From contig CAVZKV010000002.1 in NCBI GenBank assembly GCA_963775835.1, forward strand, positions 124,001 to 188,000: 64,000 nucleotides of DNA, in the 5' to 3' direction. The notes beneath the pieces were generated by a model. The model ran no database searches, was not told the DNA's origin, and worked only from the letters and a program-made list of their open reading frames with translations. Below are positions 26,401-35,663 of the stretch, in pieces. This stretch comes from AWTP1-13 sp963775835 (GTDB lineage: Bacteria; Pseudomonadota; Alphaproteobacteria; Rhizobiales; Hyphomicrobiaceae). The translations under genes and the position numbers were made by a program. Each line of letters opens with the position of its first letter. Within the stretch, counting starts at the first letter, position 1.

Positions 26401-27996
26401 ATGCGGAAGCTTCGCCAGCGCTCCATCTTGATTTCGAGTGCGGTTCTTCTTTCCGCCGCCAGTCCGGCCTTGGCGCAGAAGCAAGGTGGCATCTTGCGCA
26501 TGTACATCTGGGACAATCCGCCCAGCGCCTCGATTCACGAGGAGGCGACGGTATCGACGGTGACGCCCTTCATGAGCATTTACAACAACTTGGTGCTCTA
26601 CGATCAGCATCAGAAGCTCAACACCCCCGACAACATCCGCCCGGAGCTTGCCACCAGTTGGGCATGGAACGACGACAAGACCAAGCTGACCTTCAAGCTG
26701 CGCGAGGACGTAAGGTGGCACGACGGCTCGCCCTTCACCGCCAAGGACGTGGTCTGCACGCTCGACAAGCTACAGGACAAGGGCAGCGATACGTTCCGCA
26801 AGAATCCGCGCAAGATCTGGTGGCATAACCTCAAGGAGGTCACTGCCAAAGGCGACCACGAGGTGACGTTCCATCTCGAGCGGCCGCAGGCCTCCTTCCT
26901 CTCGCTTTTCGCGACCGGCTACAACCCCGTCTATCCCTGCCACGTGTCGGCGACGCAGATGCGCACCAAGCCGATCGGAACGGGCCCTTTCAAGTTCGTC
27001 GAGTTCAAGAGCAACAAGTTGGTGAAGCTCGTGCGCAACCCCGACTACTGGCGCAAGGGCCAGCCCTATCTCGATGGCATCGATTGGCGCGTCGTCTCCA
27101 ACCGTTCGACGCGGGCGTTGGCGTTCGTCGCTGGTGAGTTCGACATGACATTCTCGCTCGATCTCACCGTCGCCATCACCAAGGACATCCAGTCGCAGCT
27201 ACCGAAGGCGATCTGCGAGCTGCAACCCACCAACAACTCCTTCAACCTGATCATCAATCGCGAAGCCCCGCCCTTCAACGAGAGCAAGATCCGCTCCGCC
27301 CTGGCACTGGCGCTCGACCGCAAGGCCTTCGTCGACATTATTACCGACGGCCAGGGCAAGATCGGTGGCGTCATGTTGGCCGGGCCGGAAGGCAGCTGGG
27401 GCATGCCGCCGGAGATGGTAGCAACGCTTCCCGGCTACGGCGCCGACGTCGAAAAGAGCCGCGCGGAGGCGCGCAAGATCATGGAGGGCGTCGGCTACCG
27501 GCCCGGCAACCCACTCAAGGTGAAGGTGTCGACGCGCAACATCCCTCTCTATCGCGATCCGGCTGTGCTGCTGATCGATCAGCTAAAGCAGATCTACGTT
27601 GAAGGCGAGCTCGACGTCCTGGACACGAGCGTGTGGTTCCCCAAGATCGCGCGCGGGGAATACTCAATCGGCATGAACCTGACCGCCGGGGCGATCGATG
27701 ACCCCGACGTTAACTTCTACGAAAGCTACGCTTGCGGCTCGGAGCGCAACTATACCAAGTATTGCAATCCCGAGGTCGAGAAGTTGATTGACCAGCAGTC
27801 GCGGGAGACCGATCTGGAAAACCGACGCAAGCTGGTCTGGGCGGTCGAGCGAAAGCTCGCAGAGGACGTCGCCCGGCCGATCATGACCCAGGGCGTAGCA
27901 GGCCTATGTTGGCAGCCCTACGTCAAGGGCTTCGTCCTGCAGCACAACTCTCTCTACAACAACTGGCGTTTCGACGACGTGTGGCTCGACAAGTAG
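26401..27996 (+). CDS. ABC transporter substrate-binding protein, family 5, second paralogue
   Basis: A 531-residue SBP_bac_5 protein. The signal peptide covers residues 1-23 (ending PALA-Q). It is clearly homologous along its whole length to the protein at 467-2065, sharing SIHEEATVST, DKTKLTFKLRE, WHDGSPFT, FRKNPR, PVYPCHVS and IGTGPFKFVEFK. A GGGAGGG site fixes the ATG at 26401. No permease or ATPase is near. Both copies are orphans, so they may supply one transporter elsewhere with different ligands. The stop codon lies inside a perfect 8-bp hairpin. Confidence 0.93.
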   Translation: MRKLRQRSILISSAVLLSAASPALAQKQGGILRMYIWDNPPSASIHEEATVSTVTPFMSIYNNLVLYDQHQKLNTPDNIRPELATSWAWNDDKTKLTFKLREDVRWHDGSPFTAKDVVCTLDKLQDKGSDTFRKNPRKIWWHNLKEVTAKGDHEVTFHLERPQASFLSLFATGYNPVYPCHVSATQMRTKPIGTGPFKFVEFKSNKLVKLVRNPDYWRKGQPYLDGIDWRVVSNRSTRALAFVAGEFDMTFSLDLTVAITKDIQSQLPKAICELQPTNNSFNLIINREAPPFNESKIRSALALALDRKAFVDIITDGQGKIGGVMLAGPEGSWGMPPEMVATLPGYGADVEKSRAEARKIMEGVGYRPGNPLKVKVSTRNIPLYRDPAVLLIDQLKQIYVEGELDVLDTSVWFPKIARGEYSIGMNLTAGAIDDPDVNFYESYACGSERNYTKYCNPEVEKLIDQQSRETDLENRRKLVWAVERKLAEDVARPIMTQGVAGLCWQPYVKGFVLQHNSLYNNWRFDDVWLDK

Positions 27997-28007
27997 CTTT
28001 ACTTGTC
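27988..28007 (+). terminator. Hairpin across the stop codon of the binding-protein gene
   Basis: GACAAGTA, loop GCTT, TACTTGTC: a perfect 8-bp stem with a 4-base loop that includes the TAG stop. No T run follows, so it could be a weak or Rho-linked terminator or an mRNA 3'-end stabiliser. Confidence 0.4.
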
Positions 28008-28166
28008 GGCTCGGCAATCGGGTTCTTCACCGCGGATCCGCGTGCAATCGAGAGCCTTTTTGGCGTCGAGGGCCGGTGTCCGCACGGGTGTCAGTGTGTG
28101 CTTGCCAAGTCTCAGGCCGGCAATCGACCTTCGGCGGATTGACCTCGATGCCAGCACCTGGATTTT

Positions 28167-29360
28167 TCACTCGCCTTGGAACAGGCCAGTTCGCCCCTCC
28201 ACCGCAAACACCGACAGCAGGGCACATAGCCCAAGTAGCGCGAATCCCGTGAACAGCGGAAGGATCGTGCCATTGAACTTGGCGGCAATCAGTGTGCCCA
28301 ATAGGGCTCCGGTCGCGGTCGAGTAGCTGCCGGTCAATGATGCGGCCATTCCGGCAGCTTGTCCCATCGGCTGCATGGCGATTGCATTGAAGTTGGACAT
28401 GATCAAGCCGTAGAGGAAAAAACACGCAGCCATGCCGCCGAGTGCCAACCAGAGAGGCAAGGCAATCATGGTGCCCAGCAGGGCCAGTGTTGAGCTGAGG
28501 CCGAGATGCGCTACCAACGCAGTGTGCGACAACCGCCGCATGCCGAGGTGCCGGACGAGCCGCGCGTTGGTGAACGACGCCAGCGCGATCGCACAACCGA
28601 CGCCACCGAAGGCGAATGGAAACAGTGTACCGAGGCCATAGGCATTGCCAAACACCTGCTGTGCACTCGAGATATAGGCAACGAGGATGCCAAGGACGAA
28701 ACCGGAGGCGATGCCGTAGCCAAATGTTACACGCTGGGAGAGCACAAGCCGCAAGGCTTCGCCGAGAGTCCGGCGACACGCGCCCGGCGCCAGCGGAGGC
28801 TGCGTCTCAGGCAAGCGCAACGATGCCCAGATTAACGAAGTCAAGCCGGCGGTAAGTAGCACCGCGAAAAGCCAGCGCCAGCTCGCAGCAAGAAGAACGA
28901 TCTGGCCAACCGACGGCGCCAGAATTGGCACGAGAATGAACACCATCATCACCATCGACATGACACGCGCCATTTCTCGGCCAACAAACAGGTCGCGCAC
29001 GATGGCAGTGACAATGATCCGTCCGACGGAACCTCCGATCCCTTGCAAGAACCGAGCGGCGAGAAGCTGCGGAAAACCTTGTGTCGTCATCGCTACAGTT
29101 GTTGCAAACGCGAAAAGCAAGAGGCCGAGCAACAGCGGCCGGCGGCGCCCAAAGCGATCGGCTAGCGGGCCCCAGATAAGCTGGCCGATCGCCATTCCAA
29201 GCATGAAAACAGTCACCACGAGGGGCAGCTTGCTGTCCTCCCCTACGCCAAGCGTTGCGCCAATATCGGGCAGGGCTGGCAGCATGATGTCGATCGACAT
29301 CGCGGTCATCGACATCAACAGCGCCATTAATGCGATGAACTCACGGAATGGGAGCGGCAA
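28167..29360 (-). CDS. Bcr/CflA-family MFS drug exporter
   Basis: A 397-residue, 12-helix efflux pump. The N-terminus FIALMALLMSMTAMSIDIMLPALPDIG is the Bcr/CflA signature, followed by motif A GPLADRFGRRRPLL and the drug-antiporter motif C region LAPSVGQIVLLAASWRWLF. The protein is complete and expels small toxic compounds or sulfonamide-like drugs by proton exchange. No regulator is adjacent. The large plus and minus frames inside it are shadows. Confidence 0.9.
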   Translation of the reverse strand: MPLPFREFIALMALLMSMTAMSIDIMLPALPDIGATLGVGEDSKLPLVVTVFMLGMAIGQLIWGPLADRFGRRRPLLLGLLLFAFATTVAMTTQGFPQLLAARFLQGIGGSVGRIIVTAIVRDLFVGREMARVMSMVMMVFILVPILAPSVGQIVLLAASWRWLFAVLLTAGLTSLIWASLRLPETQPPLAPGACRRTLGEALRLVLSQRVTFGYGIASGFVLGILVAYISSAQQVFGNAYGLGTLFPFAFGGVGCAIALASFTNARLVRHLGMRRLSHTALVAHLGLSSTLALLGTMIALPLWLALGGMAACFFLYGLIMSNFNAIAMQPMGQAAGMAASLTGSYSTATGALLGTLIAAKFNGTILPLFTGFALLGLCALLSVFAVEGRTGLFQGE

Positions 29361-29695
29361 TCGCGTTACGGTCTCGTGGGGTGCGTTTTCAAATTAGCCT
29401 TGCGATCTGGTCACGGGGCAGGTGGTTTCGAGGCGACCCATCGTCAATTGCCAGCGGGGCACATAGCATGGCCCAAGTCAGTGGCGTGCCGCAACAGATC
29501 TAACCCCGACCGCGTAAATTTGGCATTCTCATGATCTAGCGAGCTACCCTACCGGCGCTGCACATCGGGATTGATCAGCTCCCTTCCGCTCAGCTAAAGC
29601 AGCTGCCGTGCACTGTGGCCTCCAATGGCTTTGTGAGAACGCCAATGGCTTGATGATGTAGGGGGTCATAGAGCAGTGCGCGCGCACGGGGGACT
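29361..29695. other. No gene recognised
   Basis: Lies between the divergent Bcr/CflA and GMC small-subunit genes and should carry both promoters. I see no gene relic or clear operator. Confidence 0.35.
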
Positions 29696-30172
29696 GTGAG
29701 AAATATGGAGGACGATGGCGATAGTGGATTGACGGCGTCCGAGTTGCGGGATTTTTGCCGGCTGGCCGGTATCATGGTGCCCGCGTGTGCGGAGTATGGC
29801 GTGCCAGGCGCCGACGACGCGGCTATTTTCGCCGATATTATCCGCTCGCTCGGGCGCGATCGAAACGATGTGCGCAAGGCGCTTGCGCAGTTGCGCGAGT
29901 TGGCTGGCGAAGATTTCGGCACCCTGGAAGCGTCCACGGCGGAGGCGGCGGCAAGCGCGCTCCTCGAGCGGGAAGGAGCCGAGATCATGGCTCTCGGTCG
30001 CGCGGTGCTGCAATGTTATTACCGCGATGACCGCGTCGTCAGGTCGCTGGGTCTCGAGCCACGCGCGCCGTATCCGAAGGGGCATGGTCTGGAGCAGGGC
30101 GATTGGTCCCTGCTCGATGCGGTGCGGGGGCGGCCACGGATGTGGCGCGATGTCGAGGGCGGGGGGAGTTGA
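29696..30172 (+). CDS. Gluconate 2-dehydrogenase subunit 3-like small subunit
   Basis: A 158-residue protein that pairs with GMC dehydrogenases. It has the family pattern LRDFCRLAGIMVPACAEYGVPGADDAA, then REGAEIMALGRAVLQCYYRDDRVVRSLGLE and PYPKGHGLEQGDWSLLDAVRGRPRMWR at the end. It lacks the twin-arginine leader seen in many homologues, so export, if any, depends on its partner. The start may be this GTG or the ATG at 29705. The stop is two bases before the GMC ATG, so the two are coupled. The GMC partner carries two ambers, so this subunit may now be idle. Confidence 0.82.
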   Translation: MRNMEDDGDSGLTASELRDFCRLAGIMVPACAEYGVPGADDAAIFADIIRSLGRDRNDVRKALAQLRELAGEDFGTLEASTAEAAASALLEREGAEIMALGRAVLQCYYRDDRVVRSLGLEPRAPYPKGHGLEQGDWSLLDAVRGRPRMWRDVEGGGS

Positions 30173-30174
30173 CG

Positions 30175-31800
30175 ATGGCCGGAGCGAACACTCCCCGACT
30201 GACCGACGATATCGTGGACGTGCTCATCATCGGTTCCGGTGCCTCGGGCGCCGCGCTGGCCTGGGGCCTCGTTGAGACCCGCCTCAAGATCCTGTGCCTC
30301 GAACAGGGTGACTGGGTCAAATCCTCCGACTTCCCAACCCACGGTCGCGACTGGGAGGTGCGCCGCTATAGCGATTTCGATATCAGCCCGAACCGCCGCG
30401 CACGAGACACTGACTATCCCGTCAACGACGACAATTCCGTGATGAAAGTGGCGAACTTCAACGGCGTCGGCGGCGGCACGATCCTCTACACGGCGCATTT
30501 CCCACGCATGCATCCGTCCGACTTTCGCGTGAGGACGCTCGATGGCGTGGCGGACAACTAGCCAATCGACTACTGGATGCTGGAGCCGTATTTCGCGGAG
30601 AACGATCGCATGATGGGTGTCGCCTGCCTCGCGGGCGACCCGGCCTATCCCGCGCACAAGCCCACCATGCCGCCGGTGCCCCTGGGCAGGTCTGGAACGC
30701 GATACGCGCGCGCGCTCAACAAGCTCGGCTGGCACTGGTGGCCGTCCGACATATCCGTGGCGACCACGGATTACGATGGACGTGCCAGGTGCATCAACCT
30801 CGGCCACTGCACGCCGGGTTGCGCACAAGGGGCAAAGGCAAGTGTCGACATCACCTATTGGCCTCGCGCACTCAGGGCCGGCGTGGAATTGCGCACCCGC
30901 TGCCGCGTGCGGCAGATCACGACCAACGAGCACGGTATGGCCTCCGGCGCGACCTATTACGACCCAAGCGGCACGGAGCGGTTCCAGCCGGCCGAGGTTG
31001 TGATCCTGGCCGCCAATGGCATCGGCACGCCGCGATTGCTGCTCAACTCCGCTTCTTCGCGCTTCCCCAACGGCCTAGCGAACTCCTCGGGCCTGGTCGG
31101 CAAAAACCTGATGCTGCATCCCTAGCCGCAGGTCTCTGGCTATGTCGACGAGGAGATGGACGGTGACCGCGGTCCGCAAACGGTGATGTGGAGCAAGGAG
31201 TTCTACGAGACCGACCCGTCACGCGGTTTCGTGCGGGGTTATACGCTGCAGTTCGGACGCGGCACCGGCCCGGTCAATGAAGCGATCACCAATCTGGGCA
31301 CCGGCCGACTACCCTGGGGCAAGGATAACCACCGCGCCTATCGCACGCTCATGTACCGTCGGCTGCTGGTGGGAGTCGCTTGCGAGGACCTGCCTGAAGA
31401 GCACAACCGCGTGACGCTCGATCCCGTACTCAAGGACAGCCATGGCATCCCGGCTGCGAAGATCGACTACACGATCAGCGAGAACACGCGCCGCATGATG
31501 GAGCACGGCATCGCTCGCGCGACGGAGATCTTGACGGCTGCCGGGGCAAAAAAAGTCTTCGCGTCGCGCACCGTGCTCAACAGCCCCGGGCACCTGTTGG
31601 GGACGGCGCGCATGGGAACGGACCCCAAGCGTTCGGTGGTGAACGAATGGGGACGCTGCCACGACGTGAAGAACTTGTTCATCGTCGACGGCAGTATCTG
31701 GGTCACCTCAGGCGGCGTGAACCCCACGTCGACGATCCAGGCCCTGGCGCTCTACATCGCCGACAGTATCAAGCAGCGGCTCGCGACGCTGTTCGACTGA
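30175..31800 (+). pseudogene. GMC-family oxidoreductase (gluconate/sorbose dehydrogenase type) with two in-frame ambers
   Basis: FAD-dependent alcohol or sugar-acid dehydrogenase of 541 codons in one continuous frame broken only by TAG at 30559-30561 (codon 129) and 31123-31125 (codon 317). The FAD motif DVLIIGSGASGAALAWGL is near residue 16. NFNGVGGGT, CINLGHCTPGCAQGAKAS and VILAANGIGTPRLLLN follow. The C-terminal NSPGHLLGTARMGTDP and VTSGGVNPTSTIQALALYIAD are the GMC active-site blocks. At both ambers homologues would be expected to have Trp (…N-W-PIDYW, HP-W-PQV); TGG to TAG is one G-to-A change each. TAG is an ordinary stop elsewhere in this window. GGGGGGAG lies before the ATG. Confidence 0.88.
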
Positions 31801-31814
31801 CCGAGTGGCTGCGC

Positions 31815-32366
31815 TCATTTCACCGCACCCATGGTGAGCCCGCGCACGATGTATTTCTGTACCATCAGGCTGAGAAGCAGTTGCGGTAGCGCGGCAACGA
31901 TCGTCGCCGCCGCCATCTGGCCCAACAGCACTTGCTCGTAAGAAATAAACTGGATGGCTCCGACCGTTACCGGAAAGGTTTGGCGGCCGGCGAGCATCAG
32001 CGGATAGTTGAACGCGTTCCAACAGAACATGAAGCCGAGGATGACCGTTACTGAGATCCCCGGTGCACTGAGGGGCAGGATCACGCGGCCGAGAACCCCG
32101 AGCCAGGAACGACCGTCGATTTTAGCGGCCTCCTGGATTTCCATGGGAATCTCCATGAAAAAGCTGCGCAGCATCCAGACGGTGAACGGCAGCGTGCTCA
32201 GGTCACCCAAACTGATCGCTGTCGCAGTATGGACAAAGCCGGCCAAGCGGCGGAAGTTCGCCGCGAGTTGCCCGGATGACGCCACAAGCGGCTGATATAG
32301 TGGAGATGTCGCGAAGGGCGCCCGCGGCCGGGCCACCGCGGCAATGACACCGGTCGTTGGCAACAA
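31815..32366 (-). pseudogene. Sugar ABC transporter permease (MalG type), C-terminal fragment
   Basis: The frame reads LPFTVWMLRSFFMEIPMEIQ, EAAKIDGRSWLGVLGRVILP and LSAPGISVTVILGFMFCWNA, then FISYEQVLLGQMAAATIVAALP and a normal end (YIVRGLTMGAVK). EAAKIDG...ILPLSAPG is the ATPase-contact loop of carbohydrate permeases. The first 100-150 residues of a MalG protein are missing; the sequence loses homology near 32270. No other part of the transporter is present. The large antisense frame across the next gene is not real. Confidence 0.8.
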
Positions 32367-32391
32367 CCGTTAGACATGTCATGTGGTAGCC

Positions 32392-33315
32392 ATGGGTCAT
32401 CTGACGCGCCGCACATTCGTCGGGTCGGTCGCTAGTCTCGCCACGACGGCGACACTTCCAGCGCTCGGCCAAGGCCTCGGCCCAGGGGCCATCTTGAAAA
32501 AGGCGATCCCGTCCACGGGTGAGCAAATTCCGGCCATCGGCCTGGGGACCTGGATCACCTTCAATGTCGGCAGCAACGAAAAGCTGCGCGCCGCCCGCGC
32601 CCAAGTGATGCAGACCTTCTTCGATCGTAGCGGCAGCTTGATCAATTCTTCGCCGATGTATGGCTCTTCCGAAGCGGTGATCGGATACGGCCTCGCCCAC
32701 ATCAGAAACAAGGGTGCGCTCTTCTCCGCCGGCAAGGTGTGGACCCCGCTCAAGCCGCTTGGAATCAACCAGATGGAGAGTTCGCGCAGGCTCTGGGGTG
32801 TGGAGCGTTTCGATCTCATGCAGATCCACAACCTCCTCGATTGGAGCACCCACATTGAGACACTGAAGGCCATGAAGGCGCAGGGGCGTGTGCGCTACAT
32901 CGGCGTCACGACCTCCCAGGGATGGCGGCACGGCGATCTCGAGCGGATCATGCGCAGCGAGCCCATCGACTTCGTGGCGTTCTCCTACAACGTGGTGGAC
33001 CGTGAGGTGGAAGAACGGCTCTTGCCGCTCGCGGCCGAGCGCAGGATCGCGGTCATCGTCAACCGGCCATTTCAGGAGGGCGTGTTGATCGACCGCATGA
33101 TGCACCATCCACTGCCCCCATGGGCGGTTGAGATCGACTGCGCGAACTGGGCGCAGTTCCTCCTGAAGTTCATCATCTCGCACCCGGCCGTCACCTGCGC
33201 GATCCCTGCCACCAGGCGGGTAGATCACCTGGAGGAGAATATGGGGGCGATGCGGGGACGGCAGCCCGACACCAGAATGCGTGCGCGCATGACGCGCTAC
33301 GTCGAGACCGTTTAG
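32392..33315 (+). CDS. Exported aldo/keto reductase
   Basis: A 307-residue AKR with a twin-arginine signal (TRRTFVGSVASLATTATLPAL), so it is folded with cofactor and sent to the periplasm. It shows IPAIGLGTWITF, the catalytic Asp/Tyr region FFDRSGSLINSSPMYGSSE, MQIHNLLDWSTHIETLKAMK and a final cofactor-contact region AIPATRRVDHLEENMGA. Exported AKRs are common in this order. The usual DxAxxY reads INSSPMYGSSE, keeping the tyrosine. The start is uncertain (GTG 32383 or this ATG); no ribosome binding site is clear. A DUF6064 gene follows within four bases of the stop. Confidence 0.88.
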   Translation: MGHLTRRTFVGSVASLATTATLPALGQGLGPGAILKKAIPSTGEQIPAIGLGTWITFNVGSNEKLRAARAQVMQTFFDRSGSLINSSPMYGSSEAVIGYGLAHIRNKGALFSAGKVWTPLKPLGINQMESSRRLWGVERFDLMQIHNLLDWSTHIETLKAMKAQGRVRYIGVTTSQGWRHGDLERIMRSEPIDFVAFSYNVVDREVEERLLPLAAERRIAVIVNRPFQEGVLIDRMMHHPLPPWAVEIDCANWAQFLLKFIISHPAVTCAIPATRRVDHLEENMGAMRGRQPDTRMRARMTRYVETV

Positions 33316-33318
33316 CGC

Positions 33319-33984
33319 ATGCGGTCGTTTCCCTTCACAGCAGACATCTATCTCTCCCTGTTCGAGACCTACAACAGCACGATCTGGCCGGCGCAGGTGG
33401 TCGCCTATGGCCTCGGCATCCTCGCGGTGTTTCTGACGCTGCGGCCGCTGGCTGCGGGTGGACGCATCGCCTTCGCCATTCTGTCCGCCTTTTGGCTGTG
33501 GAACGGCATTGCCTACCACCTAATGCACTTCTTTCAGATCAATTTTGCTGCCCTCGGTTTCGCCGTGCTGTTCACACTCCAGGGCGTGCTATTCGCTGCG
33601 ATCGCGATCAGCGGTCAACGCAACTTTCGATTCCGGGCAGATGTCTTAGGCTGGAGTGGCATGCTTTTTTGTCTGTTCGCGCTGGTGGCCTATCCGCTGC
33701 TCGGCTGGCTTGCGGGCCATGGCTGGCCACGGGCGGCGGCATTTGGGGTGGCACCGGCTCCGACAGTGATCTTCACGTTCGGCATGCTCTTGATGCTGGA
33801 GGATCGCGCGCCGCTCTATCTCGCAGTGATCCCGCTCCTCTGGTCGCTCGCAGCTGGAAGCGCCGCGACGCTCTTGCTTGGCATTCCCGAGGATTCGTCG
33901 GTACTGCTCGCAGGTGTCGTCGGGTTCGGTCTACTTGTCTGGAAGTGCCGACAACCAGCGGCGATCATGGCAGCGACGCGGTAA
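33319..33984 (+). CDS. DUF6064 membrane protein
   Basis: A 221-residue protein with about six hydrophobic helices and the start MRSFPFTADIYLSLFETYN, typical of DUF6064. Later GMLFCLFALVAYPLLGWLAGHGWPRAAAFG and VAPAPTVIFTFGMLLMLED fit the same family. The function is unknown. It begins just after the AKR stop, so they form an operon, and its 3' end overlaps the convergent SDR gene by 20 bases. Confidence 0.85.
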   Translation: MRSFPFTADIYLSLFETYNSTIWPAQVVAYGLGILAVFLTLRPLAAGGRIAFAILSAFWLWNGIAYHLMHFFQINFAALGFAVLFTLQGVLFAAIAISGQRNFRFRADVLGWSGMLFCLFALVAYPLLGWLAGHGWPRAAAFGVAPAPTVIFTFGMLLMLEDRAPLYLAVIPLLWSLAAGSAATLLLGIPEDSSVLLAGVVGFGLLVWKCRQPAAIMAATR

Positions 33985-34993
33985 CGATCAGGCTCCTGGC
34001 GCAGTCGAGCACGGTTTCTTCCAACGGACGTGGCCGCCAGCCGAGCGTGGCTTGCGCTTTCGCCGACGTGAAATCGCGCTTCTGGCCAAGGCGCGGCGCT
34101 GCCGTCCGCAGCTCTTTGTTGAAGAGGGCCGCCAGCCGAACAAGAAAGTCCGGGACCCGTCGCGTCGGAACCTTGTTGGCCGCGTCGCCGAGGCGGGCAC
34201 GCAGGAGGATTGCGAGATCCGCCATCCAGCCGAAGGTCCCAGCCGCGATAAATCTTTGTCCAGCAGCCTCTGGCTCGGTCATCGCTCGGATATGTAGGTC
34301 GGCGACATCGCGTACGTCGACAAAATTGAAGCCAAGCCTGGGAATGCCGGGTGCCATGCCGGACAGCATGCGTTCCACAACCTGAACAGACGCAGAATAG
34401 TCGCCGCTGAGCACGGGTCCAAGCACCACAGATGGGTTGACCGCGACCAGCGTGGTAGCGCCACCCGACGAAGCGATCAGATCCCACGCCATACGCTCGG
34501 CCAAAGTCTTAGACCGCGCGTAAGCGCTTACGTTGGGATCGTTGAGGTCAGTCCAAACGGTTTCGTCGCTGACGCTTTCCACCAACGTGGCATTTCTGCT
34601 TGCCGCCGCTACCGACGACGTCAAGACGATGCGCTGCACACCCGCCTTGATGCCGGCTTCAACAACGCGCCGGGTGCCGTCGCGGGCTGGAGCAATAAGC
34701 TCATCGGGGTTTTTCGGTTGGGAAAGCGTCACTGGGGACGCTACGTGGAGCACGAAATCACAACCGCTTGTGGCCACGTCCCACCCGACGTCAGAGGTGA
34801 GCTCGGCAGCGTGGAAGCTGAGGCGGTCCTGTGCATCGACCACCTTGCCGAGTGTCGCGCGAACCGAATTCTCGCGAGTGAGGCTCCGTACCGTCGTGCG
34901 CACGGTGTAGCCCTGCTGAAGCAGTCTGATCACACACCAGCCGCCAATGAATCCGGATCCGCCCGTTACCAAAACTGTTTCTGGGCTGTTCAT
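33965..34993 (-). CDS. Extended SDR, dihydroflavonol 4-reductase-like epimerase/dehydratase
   Basis: A 342-residue NAD(P)-dependent enzyme. The cofactor motif TGGSGFIGGW is at residues 10-19. LHVASPV, LTSSVAAA (catalytic Ser) and Tyr/Lys in YARSKTLAER follow. It resembles bacterial reductases of the DFR/cinnamoyl-CoA reductase group acting on aldehydes or ketones. AAGGA precedes the ATG. The 3' end overlaps DUF6064 tail to tail. The substrate is unknown. Confidence 0.9.
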   Translation of the reverse strand: MNSPETVLVTGGSGFIGGWCVIRLLQQGYTVRTTVRSLTRENSVRATLGKVVDAQDRLSFHAAELTSDVGWDVATSGCDFVLHVASPVTLSQPKNPDELIAPARDGTRRVVEAGIKAGVQRIVLTSSVAAASRNATLVESVSDETVWTDLNDPNVSAYARSKTLAERMAWDLIASSGGATTLVAVNPSVVLGPVLSGDYSASVQVVERMLSGMAPGIPRLGFNFVDVRDVADLHIRAMTEPEAAGQRFIAAGTFGWMADLAILLRARLGDAANKVPTRRVPDFLVRLAALFNKELRTAAPRLGQKRDFTSAKAQATLGWRPRPLEETVLDCARSLIVTASLP

Positions 34994-35308
34994 CTCTCAT
35001 CCTTCGATTGTGCTGCGACCGCCAAGCGCCATGTGAGGCACAATGCCGCCGCCGCAGGTCATTACCGTCGTGAATGGCGGCTAAATCGGCTTGCGATATT
35101 GACCAAATGTGGGCTCGCTCGCGCCAAGCGGCGCCGTTCATTGACACGACCGCGATCACCGAATGCAAGCTCCTCAATGTTCGTGACAATTGCGGATACT
35201 CCGGCAAGATGAGACCATGACTTCATCTGGGAGCATACTCAATCGAAGAAGCTGGAGCGGTCCGTAAGCCAATAGTTGTCCCGCCTGAGCAGGGTCGCAA
35301 TAGGCCAG

Positions 35309-35649
35309 ATGCGCGCGATCTTCAAGGCTGACTCCGACGAATTGGCCGGTCGCTACTCGGTATCGGAATGGTGGCTTGAGCCTTGCACTCGGGGACCGGA
35401 AGTGCATGCGCACCCGGAGGACCACGTGTTCTTCGTCATTGCAGGAACCTTGAGCCTGCGCGTCAATGATGACTGGACGCACGTGACGAAAGGAACTTAC
35501 GAGATCATTCCAGGAGGAACCCCTCACTCCTTTGAGAATCAAGGATCGGTCCACGCAGGTTTTATATATCCTTCAATTCGCCGGGTGGGTTTGAAGCGAA
35601 AATGACGAGTATCGCTGCGGCACTCGCAACCGCGGACCTGCGAATGTAG
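35309..35649 (+). pseudogene. Cupin-domain protein with a C-terminal frameshift
   Basis: The core is complete: MRAIFKADSDELAGRYSVSE, EWWLEPCTRGPEVHAHPEDHVFFVIAGTLSL, and IIPGGTPHSFENQGSVHAGF, with the two histidines of H-x-H and the late His. After AGF the frame ends poorly (YPSIRRVGLKRK, stop at 35605). A second frame gives the family's normal end, FNSPGGFEAKMTSIAAALAT, to the TAG at 35647-35649. One indel near 35567 explains this. A TTG at 35276 is an alternative start. The metal-binding fold is probably still formed by the shorter product. Confidence 0.75.
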
Positions 35650-35663
35650 TCTCGCTCCGATCG

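Noticed and set aside
28027..28779. 250-residue minus-strand frame inside the Bcr/CflA gene
   Set aside because: Alternate frame of a complete transporter gene; composition shows no membrane or enzyme pattern of its own.
30019..30933. 304-residue minus-strand frame over the GMC genes
   Set aside because: Antisense shadow; the plus strand holds the FAD motif and C-terminal GMC blocks.
30559..31125. Recoded amber (pyrrolysine or other) as the explanation for GMC
   Set aside because: TAG ends other genes in the window (for example 6700 and 33315), and no suppressor tRNA was seen, so loss by mutation is simpler.
32203..33519. 438-residue minus-strand frame opposite the aldo/keto reductase
   Set aside because: It is an antisense shadow of strongly conserved coding sequence; no domain, no ribosome binding site, and typical of GC-rich codon bias.
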